The notes below the pieces were generated by a model. The model was not told the origin of the DNA and ran no database searches. It saw only the letters and a program-made list of their open reading frames with translations. From JASSUD01 sp031963005 (GTDB taxonomy: Bacteria > Pseudomonadota > Gammaproteobacteria > Burkholderiales > Burkholderiaceae): 64,000 bases of DNA. Positions 42,311-50,640 of the stretch are shown piece after piece; positions within the stretch are counted from its first letter, which is position 1, and each line of letters opens with the position of its first letter. The position numbers and the translations under genes are program-made. The stretch covers positions 186,001 through 250,000 of the forward strand of contig JASSUL010000001.1 of NCBI GenBank assembly GCA_031963005.1, in the 5' to 3' direction.

Positions 42311-43597
42311 ATGAACCCCACAAATAAAGTTTCGCCACTAATCCCCTCCCCTATTGCATTACCGCAAAACGCAATAAAAAGTTGCAATGAAAATCATACT
42401 GAAATGACAGCTTCATCTTTTACAAAAGATCGCTATAATACCAAATCGCCTATTTCAAATTTCCTTTCTAAACTTTCCAAGTTAAGCATACATAATATTT
42501 TCAGAAAATCAAACCCCCATTCTAACAATGCAAAAATTGAAATACCTCCTGAGTTAGTGGATATAATTTTAAAATATATTACAAAAAATTATATTTCAAT
42601 AGAATCTACAAAACAATTGCTTTTACTCATGCAAATAAATCATACCTTTTTCAATAGAGTAAAAATTATATTAAAAGACGCCGATGTAGCTTTTGCATTT
42701 GAAAAAGATAAAAATTTCATAAAGAGTGTTAAAAAACTATTAAAATATAACAGACTTATAAAATATAAAGGCCAGGCAGAGCAAAGTAAATGGTGCAAAA
42801 GCAATCTCAGCACCATTGCGGAAAACTATGCTTTACATCAGAATCAAATTGTATACGGATTCAAAAAAGCACTTCAAAATGTACAGCATATAAAATTAAA
42901 TTTATCTCCAATAAAAAATTACACAAATCGCGAAGCGATATTTACATATTTATCACAAAGAAAAAATCTTAAATCATTAGATTTATATATTGGTTATGAA
43001 AATAGCATATTTGAAAAAAGATATGCGGAGATGCTGGCAAAAGTATTAAATAACAATCCAAAATTAGTTGATATTCCATACCTTGGATTTGGAAAAAATA
43101 CACTGGATATTAAAAATATTGATATCTTAATGCAGGCATTATTACAAAAAAATATTGGCCTACTCAGCTTTAACAAAATTCCAATTAAAAAAGAAAATGC
43201 AGAAATTTTTGCAAAATACTTGAAAAATTTGAATATCAGCTATTTATCAGTAGAATCTGCCGGACTCGGCAATGAAGAGGTTCAATATTTAATAAAAAAT
43301 CTTCCAAAAAATATAAAATCTCTATCATTAATAAATAACAATTTTGACAAAGATACGGCAAAATTTATTTTTGAGAATTTACAATATACAAAAATTGAAT
43401 ACGTATACTTATCAAATAATAATTTATCCGGCCTTCAACCTCATGATTTACAGCAAAATTTAGAAAATTCACGAATAAAAGAAATAAGTTTAATTTATTG
43501 CGATTTATATGATGAAAAAAATAATTTTATTGGAATAAAAAATAAATATGAAAATGAAGTGATTATTACATTCGAGAACAGACATCTTGAAAGGTAG
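42311..43597 (+). CDS. F-box-like/leucine-rich repeat protein, putative effector
   Basis: The 428-residue protein has a Ser/Asn-rich N-terminus without signal peptide. Residues about 77-121 (EIPPELVDIILKYI, then LLLLMQINHTFFNRVKII) match the pattern of an F-box, the Skp1-binding motif of SCF ubiquitin ligases. Residues about 190-420 form ribonuclease-inhibitor-type leucine-rich repeats (NLKSLDLYIGYEN, ISYLSVESAGLGNEEVQYL, IKSLSLINNNFDKDTAKFI, IEYVYLSNNNLSGLQ, IKEISLIYCDLYDE). F-box plus LRR resembles Ralstonia GALA and similar effectors. Very low G+C. It ends about 100 bp before a decayed lolA copy; a broken paralogue at 47336-48134 precedes the intact lolA in the same way. The F-box call is from pattern only. 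Confidence 0.7.
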   Translation: MNPTNKVSPLIPSPIALPQNAIKSCNENHTEMTASSFTKDRYNTKSPISNFLSKLSKLSIHNIFRKSNPHSNNAKIEIPPELVDIILKYITKNYISIESTKQLLLLMQINHTFFNRVKIILKDADVAFAFEKDKNFIKSVKKLLKYNRLIKYKGQAEQSKWCKSNLSTIAENYALHQNQIVYGFKKALQNVQHIKLNLSPIKNYTNREAIFTYLSQRKNLKSLDLYIGYENSIFEKRYAEMLAKVLNNNPKLVDIPYLGFGKNTLDIKNIDILMQALLQKNIGLLSFNKIPIKKENAEIFAKYLKNLNISYLSVESAGLGNEEVQYLIKNLPKNIKSLSLINNNFDKDTAKFIFENLQYTKIEYVYLSNNNLSGLQPHDLQQNLENSRIKEISLIYCDLYDEKNNFIGIKNKYENEVIITFENRHLER

Positions 43598-43693
43598 ATA
43601 GAATATTTTTCTATAAGCTTAGCTATAAAAATAAGTGCTTTGTATATCTATACGCTATACTTTTTTCATTTCTCATATTTTTTATACATTCTT

Positions 43694-44368
43694 ATGTAAA
43701 GATATATTCCAGCACGCCGCTATGCATTAGCGCTGTGCTTAACTTTTTTACATAGCACCCATGCATTCGCCTCAGGTCATCAAGCGCTGATGCAATTTAC
43801 TACCGAGGTGCATGCGGCCAAAGGGCAGTTTGTTCAGCGGCAGGTTACCGCGAAACCGCGCGCTCCGACTACAAAAACTTCTAATGGAGCGGCAGCACGC
43901 CCGGCATTGGCTAACGTTCCTGTTGAGCAAATCCTTAAAGGGTATTTTGTATTTAAGCGTCCAGCGCAATTTATTTGGGCTATTACACAGCCCTATGCAC
44001 AGACTTTACAGGCCGACGGTCAGGATTTTTATATCTATGATCATGATTTGCAGCAGCTGACGCACCGTGCATTTGATGATGCGATCAGTAGAAGTAGCGC
44101 AGCGGTTTTATTTGGTCGTGGAGATTGGCAACGTACTTTTACGTTACGCGATGAAGGAATGCAGCAAGGTGTTGATTGGGTAGAGTTACGGCCGAAGCAG
44201 GAAGATTCTTCTTTTGTGCGCATTCGTATCGGCTTTCACAATGCGACGCTCAGCAGCATGGAATTACACGATACGTTTGGCAATGTGACGTATTTCACTT
44301 TTCATCATTGGGAAATCAACCCTATATTGCCTAAAAATCAGTTTACTTTTCATTTGCCAGCGGGAGCG
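43694..44368 (+). pseudogene. lolA copy 1, decayed and fused to the thiC tail
   Basis: The segment is about 90% identical by eye to the intact lolA at 48324-49049 over most of its length. The original start has become ATG TAA (43694-43699) and the signal-peptide region is scrambled by deletions. An open frame resumes at 43790 (MQFTTEVHAAKGQFVQRQ) and runs to LPAGA. There it is joined in frame to the last codons of thiC (EQVLQDGLYQKAVEFTETGG); an extra G in a G-run then shifts the frame and the ORF ends at 44557. Without a signal peptide it cannot act as a periplasmic LolA. It is a duplication relic. Confidence 0.85.
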
Positions 44369-44594
44369 GAGCAAGTTTTACAAGATGGCTTATATCAGAA
44401 AGCGGTGGAATTTACGGAAACAGGGGGGAGAGATTTACGTCAAGCAATAATGCATGACTCAGGCATTGTTCTGGATCTTCTTTCTGCAAGCATAAAGCCC
44501 AACCTCTGTTGGGCTTTATGCTTTTATATCTCAAGCCACCAAGCCCGAAACCGATAAAATAGACTGCCCAACCACCTAAAACCCCAAAAATACT
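44369..44594. repeat. Duplicated block: thiC 3' end plus downstream, copy 2
   Basis: This is the copy of 40672-40895, with the terminator GCATAAAGCCCAAC/GTTGGGCTTTATGC. The junction with lolA copy 1 at 44368/44369 is the breakpoint of a tandem duplication. A single-base expansion of the G-run (6 instead of 5) distinguishes this copy. Confidence 0.85.
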
Positions 44595-45765
44595 GACTTT
44601 CTATTTCACTCGCCCAATTTTTTTGCATCGCCTCTCGCAAAACACGCACGATATCGTTATATCCTTTTTCTTTTGCTAGCTGCAGCAGCTGATGTTCTTG
44701 AGCATTATTTAATGGATTAAAGCTCTGAAATGCAAAATGTCTTTTGAAAAGGTCGAGTAAATCTTGTGCTCTGTAATCCTTAGTAAGGAAATCATGCCAT
44801 AGGGCAGTATTTTCCCCATGTCGTTGTTTCTCATGCAATTTTTCTCCACGCCGCAATTCTAGAGCCACTTCCTTTTCTAATATAAGTTTGATTATCTCGA
44901 AAGGATAGTTTGCCTCTAATGCAATTTGTAAAGCGGTATTCCCATTTTGATCTCGATAATTGGGATACGCCGTGTATTTTGTTAGCAAGCGCTTTATGAA
45001 CGCTATACGAGATTGCCCTTCCTTAGACTGGATATCAGTACTGGGCAAACTCAAGAGGACATGCAGCAACAACACTCCTTGTACATACTCCACGTTGGGA
45101 TCTGCATCATTTCCGAGTAAATAGTAGAGTACGGCCAGTGAACAGTTTGCATCAAATGCAATTTGCAAAGGGGTCTTTTGTTGACTATCCTGTATATTTG
45201 GATTCGCACCTCCTACAAATAAACTCTTCATCAAATTGATGTGGAATTTTCTCTCAGGCGTATTCGCTTCTGGCTCCTCATGGAATTCAGAAAACGCATC
45301 GACAGATTGATTATCAACAACTCGGTCTTTGTAATGCGAGATTAATTCTGCATTGCTCATTCCTGCCAAGCGGTGTAGCAGTGTCTGCCCATTTTCATCC
45401 AATGCGTCTGGATCTGCCCCCTTTGCCAGCAAATTACTGATGCCCTCAGGAGTAAATCCTTTATTAAATGCATCATGTATATTCTTTACAGATTTATTCC
45501 TATTTCCATCAATCTGGGTACCCATTCCCGTATCGATTCCTGTCTTTAAGTGGCTTTGCCGCTTTCCATGAGAATCAAAGGGTGAGTGGGAAAGCGCTAG
45601 ATTTGCTCTAACACCATTTTCAAATGCTTCTACAGAGATAGAACCCCTCTCTGCGTTGCTACATTTCGCTAAATCTACGCCACTCTCTGGAGATGGATTT
45701 AAATCTAAACTACTAGTTGTATAACGTATTGCAGGATCTCCATCCGATATCGAAAGGGGCATCAT
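44524..45765 (-). CDS. Ankyrin-repeat protein, putative effector
   Basis: Start taken at the double ATG at 45765/45762, preceded by AGGAG; an ATG at 45813 would add 16 residues. The protein has about 413 residues. An N-terminal disordered region is followed by ankyrin repeats: NLLAKGADPDALDENGQTLLHRLA, SLFVGGANPNIQDSQQKTPLQIAFDA, YLLGNDADPNVEY and RLLTKYTAYPNYRDQNGNTALQIALEA. A helical C-terminus ends in an aromatic patch (QYFWGFRWLGSLFYRF). Ankyrin proteins are common effectors of intracellular bacteria. The last codons lie in the block shared with the region after thiC, so a remnant of this gene's 3' end also survives at about 40825-40895. Confidence 0.85.
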   Translation of the reverse strand: MMPLSISDGDPAIRYTTSSLDLNPSPESGVDLAKCSNAERGSISVEAFENGVRANLALSHSPFDSHGKRQSHLKTGIDTGMGTQIDGNRNKSVKNIHDAFNKGFTPEGISNLLAKGADPDALDENGQTLLHRLAGMSNAELISHYKDRVVDNQSVDAFSEFHEEPEANTPERKFHINLMKSLFVGGANPNIQDSQQKTPLQIAFDANCSLAVLYYLLGNDADPNVEYVQGVLLLHVLLSLPSTDIQSKEGQSRIAFIKRLLTKYTAYPNYRDQNGNTALQIALEANYPFEIIKLILEKEVALELRRGEKLHEKQRHGENTALWHDFLTKDYRAQDLLDLFKRHFAFQSFNPLNNAQEHQLLQLAKEKGYNDIVRVLREAMQKNWASEIESQYFWGFRWLGSLFYRFRAWWLEI

Positions 45766-46014
45766 CTCTCCTAGAAAAAAAGTTTCATAAAACTCTATAT
45801 AACCCTTGAGCATCCCATACTTTTTCGCATCGAAGTGAAGCGGAGTGCATCAAGACTGTCATACAGTGGCAGCGCTGCTGATATTCCTTATGGCAAGATT
45901 TCATCCTCTGCGTTTAAAGGCAGGGCATCCTGGTTGAGAAAAAATACATCTCGTATAGCTAGTGGAATTCCTTCCCTTTTTCTAGCGCTATTCCCTCTTT
46001 GTTTATCCATTTTT

Positions 46015-46380
46015 ATGCAAAAATCTATTCAAGCACGCGCTGCGGCAGTGCTGCAATACGCTTTATTTAGCGCTGTATAACTAATGCTCTGCCGGGCTCT
46101 TTTACATAGTACGCATGCATTCGCCTCAGGTCGCCAAGCGCTGATGCAATTTACTACCCAAGTACACGCCGCTAAAGGACAATTTATTCAGCGGCGGGTT
46201 ACCGCGAAATCGCGTGCTCCGACTACACAAGCTTCTCGGGAGCAACAGCGCGCCCGGCATTGGCTAGCGTTCCCGCTGAGCAAATCCTTAAAGGGTATTT
46301 TTGTATTTAAGCGTCCAGGGCAATTTATTTGGGCTATTACACAGCCCTATGCACAGACTTTACAGGCGGATGATCAAGAT
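46015..46380 (+). pseudogene. lolA copy 2, truncated
   Basis: Homology to lolA starts at the ATG at 46015 (MQKSIQARAAAVLQ), is broken by a stop in the signal-peptide region (GCTGTATAACTAATG near 46074), then continues (ALMQFTTQVHAAKGQFIQRR) with an internal frameshift and ends abruptly after TLQADDQD. The C-terminal half is missing, and the sequence joins a fragment of the 284-residue gene at 46389. It lies downstream of the reverse ankyrin gene. Confidence 0.8.
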
Positions 46381-46388
46381 CCTACTTC

Positions 46389-46459
46389 GGCTCAATATGC
46401 AGTTGCGCTTTAGTATTAAGCAAAAATGGCATCAAAATTTCATTAGTAACCCAGGTTAT
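46389..46459 (-). pseudogene. Fragment of a second copy of the 284-residue membrane protein gene
   Basis: GGCTCAATATGCAGTTGCGC and the following bases to AACCCAGGTTA match 41071-41141 with a few substitutions and a 2-3 nt insertion. This equals the C-terminal coding part of the gene at 40975-41829. Confidence 0.75.
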
Positions 46460-46463
46460 GGGC

Positions 46464-46920
46464 TCATGCCCCACGCGCGGCCTTTGCGCACAGACTATGC
46501 AAAATATACAAGCGTCCATAATCCTGCTCACTGGCGACATGTATGGCAGCTACCTTTTGATCTAGCACTTTATTCGCTAAAACTTGAGGGCTGAGAGCGC
46601 AACTGCTCCGCTGATGAAAACCACTACGCGATATCTGTAATAGTCGACACCTGCGCAAAACAGGGTAGCGGAAACGATGCTCCCGTATCCAAGCGTACTT
46701 CACTGTAGTCACCGCACGAAGTACGCCACCACCTTCTTTAATATGGCACGATCCAATAATAAAGAGGAATACGCTTTTTTCAGCTCACGTAACTCTACTT
46801 CTAGCTCGTTAACAGGACATTTACTTTCAATGCATACTCTGCGCTATCTGATAGATGCAATACTTCTTCCTTAAATTCCGCTGTGTAGATTCTTTGCCTT
46901 CTTTTGAAGGGATAACTCGC
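46464..46920 (-). mobile_element. Decayed IS3-family insertion sequence (orfA and N-terminal orfB remnants)
   Basis: On the reverse strand, orfA pieces appear in two frames: RRQRIYTAEFKEEVLHLSDS (helix-turn-helix start) and ELEVELRELKKAYSSLLLDR followed by AILKKVVAYFVR and a stop at 46709. orfB then starts (KYAWIREHRFRYPVLRRCRL, SRSGFHQR, VAAIHVASEQDYGRLYI) and breaks off before the DDE catalytic core. Frameshifts and truncation make it non-functional. The TGAACAGCCCCCC ends at 15214-15266 may belong to the same IS type. Confidence 0.8.
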
Positions 46921-47335
46921 TCATTATCGAGCTCTCCGTACTAGTCTGTTTTTTTTACATCAGACTGTACGTCAAAACAAGGCAAGGTCATATATAACTT
47001 AGATTCAATCAAACCCATTAAGCCACCTAGCATTTATTGTATATTAATGCACCCATGAAACATCCTATTTCATAACAATCTATTTATATCTGATGGAATT
47101 TTCATATTTTTCTTATATTTTCTATTTTTTCATCTTAAAATACAGCCTGCATAATTTGATAGGCAGAAGATAAAACTATTGCGCTGTAAAAGACATATTA
47201 TCGACAGCCAATAGGAGGCTTGAATTCTTATAATTTTTGCTTCTTAGTATCTAGCATTGAAATTATTTTCAAATAGATTTCCTTTTTCTTTAAAATCATG
47301 CTTTTTTCAAGCATAAGATAAGAAAGTTAATTACC
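46921..47335. other. Intergenic region between the IS3 relic and the LRR pseudogene
   Basis: I see no gene in these 415 A+T-rich bases. Confidence 0.4.
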
Positions 47336-48134
47336 ATGAATTTTATTCCAGCAGGGCAGTTCCGTTCAACTTGGATAGCACCAAAAATAGCGCACTCCGC
47401 TACTTTATCCGATGTTTTTCGTTCTGATGACACCCCTGAATTAAAAATGAGGCAATGTATAGAAATACTTTCTGACTTTACCCATTCATATAGCTCACAA
47501 CCGAAATATTTTGAAATATGTGCTAAATTAAATAGAGTATTTTTGGTTTAAGTTTTAGCAAGGAAATTACTCTGATAAATATAAGAAAATATTTGATATA
47601 TTATTAAAAAAAACAAATATAAAATCTTTAAAATTACTGGCGCGCAACTCATTTTCTGAAGAGAAAGATCAATTTTTAGAAAATCTCGAATTAATTATAA
47701 ATAAAAATCTTAAAACAATTGCTTACTTAGATTTATCGAAAAATAATATTAATTCAAATTATATTATAAAAATATGTGAATCGCTTAAAAATAAAGAAGT
47801 TTTAGCACTTGAACTAGACAAAAATTCAATTGGAGAAACAGGCGTAAAAATTTTATCTCAGCATTTCAAAAGTACGAATACAGAATATTTATTCTTGAAT
47901 GATGCAAATATTGATGATAAAGATATAGGATATTTAGCTAAAGCGCTTTAAAACTCACTGAGAGTTTTAAAATTACAGAGCAATAAAATTAGCACTAGTG
48001 GAGCAGAAATATTAATTAAAGCTATAAAAGAATCGGCACGAGATATGGAGATTCAAGAAATAGATTTAGCATATAATCCAGAAATATTACCAAGTAAATT
48101 AGATTATTCTGGTATAAAAAATAGAAACGGCTAA
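47336..48134 (+). pseudogene. Leucine-rich repeat effector gene, broken
   Basis: An ATG at 47336 opens 71 codons (MNFIPAGQFRSTWIAPKIAH) ending at 47551. After a frame change an LRR reading frame continues (KIFDILLKKTNIKSLKLLAR, LKTIAYLDLSKNNINSNYI, NKEVLALELDKNSIGETGVK, TEYLFLNDANIDDKDIGYL) with an internal TAA near 47949, then LRVLKLQSNKISTSGAE and a stop at 48132-48134. The repeats are of the ribonuclease-inhibitor type and resemble the intact protein at 42311-43597, including the terminal YSGIKNRNG versus FIGIKNKYEN. It precedes the functional lolA just as the intact LRR gene precedes lolA copy 1. Confidence 0.8.
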
Positions 48135-48323
48135 GATATTGAATTTTCTTTTTCTAGCGTTCTAAAATAATAGAGGATAAAGCATGCGAGAGATTATCTA
48201 AAAGTAAACTCTGCATAAACCTCGAGCATCACCCTACTTTTTTGCCCCAAAGTTATGCAGAATTCCTTAAGATAGCCATACAATAACAGCATTGCGGATA
48301 TTCTCTCTTTCTTATTTATTTCT

Positions 48324-49049
48324 ATGCAAAAACTTTTTAGAACACACTTTACCGCAGTACTGCAATGCGCTTTGTTGAGTGGCGCGCAGCTAGCGCTCTG
48401 TTGGATTTTTTTACATAGCACCCATGCATTCGCCTCAGGTCATCAAGCGCTGATGCGATTTACTACCGAGGTGCATGCGGCCAAAGGGCAGTTTGTTCAG
48501 CGGCAGGTTACCGCGAAACCGCGCGCTCCGACTACAAAAACTTCTGATGGAGCGGCAGCGCGCCCTGCATTGGCTAGCGTTCCTGCTGAGCAAATCCTTA
48601 AAGGGTATTTTGTATTTAAGCGTCCAGGGCAATTTATTTGGGCTATTACACAGCCCTATGCACAGACTTTACAGGCCGACGGTCAAGATTTTTATATCTA
48701 TGATCATGATTTGCAGCAGGTGACGCACCGTGCATTTGATGATGCGATCAGTGGAAGTAGCGCAGCGGTTTTATTTGGTCGCGGAGATTGGCAACGTACT
48801 TTTACGTTACGCGATGAAGGAATGCAGCAAGGTGTTGACTGGGTGGAGTTACGGCCGAAACAGGAAGATTCCTCTTTTGTGCGCATTCGTATTGGCTTTC
48901 ACAATGCGGTGCTCAGCAGCATGGAATTACACGATACATTTGGCAATGTGACGTACTTCACTTTTCATCATTGGGAAATCAACCCCACATTGCCCAGAAA
49001 TCAGTTTACTTTTCATTTGCCAGCGGGAGCGGACTTAGTAGAAGGATAA
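48324..49049 (+). CDS. lolA: Outer-membrane lipoprotein carrier protein LolA
   Basis: LolA carries lipoproteins across the periplasm from LolCDE to LolB. The 241-residue precursor has a signal peptide (hydrophobic core ALLSGAQLALCWIFL, cleavage likely after HAFA), then the family fold with segments RFTTEVHAAKGQF, GYFVFKRPGQFIW, YAQTLQADGQDFYIYDHDL and DTFGNVTYFTFHHWEINPTL. It is the only intact copy of three in the window. Residues 64-75 (AKPRAPTTKTSDG) are a basic insertion also present in the copies. In Burkholderia, lolA usually sits near ftsK; here it follows a run of duplicated effector-like cassettes. Confidence 0.95.
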   Translation: MQKLFRTHFTAVLQCALLSGAQLALCWIFLHSTHAFASGHQALMRFTTEVHAAKGQFVQRQVTAKPRAPTTKTSDGAAARPALASVPAEQILKGYFVFKRPGQFIWAITQPYAQTLQADGQDFYIYDHDLQQVTHRAFDDAISGSSAAVLFGRGDWQRTFTLRDEGMQQGVDWVELRPKQEDSSFVRIRIGFHNAVLSSMELHDTFGNVTYFTFHHWEINPTLPRNQFTFHLPAGADLVEG

Positions 49050-49061
49050 AGGACAAGCACT

Positions 49062-49083
49062 TGCTCGATGAAGGCATCGAGCA
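49062..49083. terminator. Hairpin between convergent lolA and thrC
   Basis: TGCTCGATG/CATCGAGCA around a 4-nt loop, 12 bp after the lolA stop. No T-run follows, so terminator function is uncertain. Confidence 0.4.
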
Positions 49084-49105
49084 AAGCAGGGATCCATGCA
49101 ATGTC

Positions 49106-50590
49106 TTACCCTTGCACGTGCTGAGCAATATAATCCTTAACCGCCTGCACCTCTACGGGCATACGTTCAACATACTGGGGAAGAGTTTCTATATGCTCAA
49201 ATGCAGCGGGGCGGGGGGCACTAAAGCCTAGCGCTTCTTGAATCACTTCGTTAAATTTGATGGGTTGGGCGGTTTCCAGCACGATCATGGGAATACCGGG
49301 TTCTACATAATTACGCGCGGCTATCAGCCCATCCGCAGTATGCGGATCAATAATACGGTGGTAACGTGCATAGACATCTCGTATCGTTGCTATCCGCTGG
49401 GCATGCTGACTGCCATTGGATACCAGCCCCCAAGATGATAATGCGGCAAAATCGATGTTGCTGCTGAGATCAAATCCCCCTTCCGTAGAGACCTTTTCAA
49501 ACAGCGCACGCAGACGCGGCGCATCTCGACCGACTACATCAAAAATAAAGCGCTCGATATTTGAGGCCTTCGAAATATCCATACTCGGACTACTCGTCGA
49601 CTGCGTTTGTTTGCGTACACGATATTTTCCGGTTTTAAAGAATTCATCGAGTACATCATTTTCATTGGTGGCTACGATCAGTTTTTGGATCGGCAGCCCC
49701 ATGCTTTTGGCAATATGCCCTGCGCAAACGTTGCCAAAATTTCCTGACGGCACCGAGAAAGAAACCTTAGGCCATGTACTCAGCGGCGCATCGCTCAGTG
49801 CCGCGCAAGCGGGGGCAGAAATCGCGGAAAAATAGCCTTTGAAGTAATACACGACCTGAGCTAAAACGCGTACCCAGTTAATCGAGTTTACCGTGCCAAT
49901 GGCATAACGGGCTTTAAAAGCATGATCGCTAGAAACGGCTTTGACAATATCTTGCGCATCATCAAATACCCCTTCTAATGCGATATTAAAAATATTCTTT
50001 TCTTGTAGGCTGTACATCTGTGCAGCCTGGAAAGCACTCATCTTTTGATGAGGGGAGAGCATAAAAACCCGCACGCCCTGTTTTCCCCGCATTGCGTATT
50101 CCGCCGCACTTCCTGTATCGCCAGAAGTGGCGCCCAAAATATTGAGCTTAGACCCTGTTTTTTCCAGTACATATTCAAAGACCTCGCCCAGAAACTGCAT
50201 AGCTAAATCTTTAAAAGCTAGTGTAGGGCCATTGGAGAGTTCTAGTAAGGATATCGCACTCCCCTGCTCGACTCCCAATAAGGTCAATGGCGTGATATGG
50301 GCAGCCATTTGCGGGTCGCGTGCATGGGGATAACGAGAAGCCGTATAAGTGCGCTGCGCTAACGCGGCTATATCTTGCACAGGAATATCATCACAAAATT
50401 TTGCAAAGATGCGATACGCCAACTCCGCATAGGACAGCGAGGCCCATTGTGATAATTCCTCAGAGGTGACTTGAGGATAGGCTTCTGGCAAATACAAGCC
50501 CCCATCTTGGGCCAAACCGGCCAGCACACTCTGTGAAAATGTCAACGGCACCTGCTCATGAACAGGCGTACGAGTAGAGAAATAGCGCAT
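49106..50590 (-). CDS. thrC: Threonine synthase
   Basis: ThrC converts O-phosphohomoserine to threonine with PLP. The 494-residue protein begins MRYFSTRTPVHEQVPLTFSQ, contains the PLP lysine segment NGPTLAFKDLAMQFLG, LGATSGDTGSAAEYAMRGK and SVPSGNFGNVCAGH, all family signatures of the longer bacterial form. It follows hom with a 50-bp gap on the same strand, a normal hom-thrC operon in this group. thrB is not adjacent; Burkholderia keeps it elsewhere. Confidence 0.97.
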   Translation of the reverse strand: MRYFSTRTPVHEQVPLTFSQSVLAGLAQDGGLYLPEAYPQVTSEELSQWASLSYAELAYRIFAKFCDDIPVQDIAALAQRTYTASRYPHARDPQMAAHITPLTLLGVEQGSAISLLELSNGPTLAFKDLAMQFLGEVFEYVLEKTGSKLNILGATSGDTGSAAEYAMRGKQGVRVFMLSPHQKMSAFQAAQMYSLQEKNIFNIALEGVFDDAQDIVKAVSSDHAFKARYAIGTVNSINWVRVLAQVVYYFKGYFSAISAPACAALSDAPLSTWPKVSFSVPSGNFGNVCAGHIAKSMGLPIQKLIVATNENDVLDEFFKTGKYRVRKQTQSTSSPSMDISKASNIERFIFDVVGRDAPRLRALFEKVSTEGGFDLSSNIDFAALSSWGLVSNGSQHAQRIATIRDVYARYHRIIDPHTADGLIAARNYVEPGIPMIVLETAQPIKFNEVIQEALGFSAPRPAAFEHIETLPQYVERMPVEVQAVKDYIAQHVQG

Positions 50591-50640
50591 GATGCGAAAT
50601 AAGCGATAGAGATTCGAAGTGAAAGAAGGGAATGGAGTTT

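Noticed and set aside
46464..46874. 82-codon minus frame and 65-codon plus frame as independent genes
   Set aside because: The minus frame is the truncated N-terminus of an IS3 orfB, and the plus frame is its antisense; both were merged into the IS relic.
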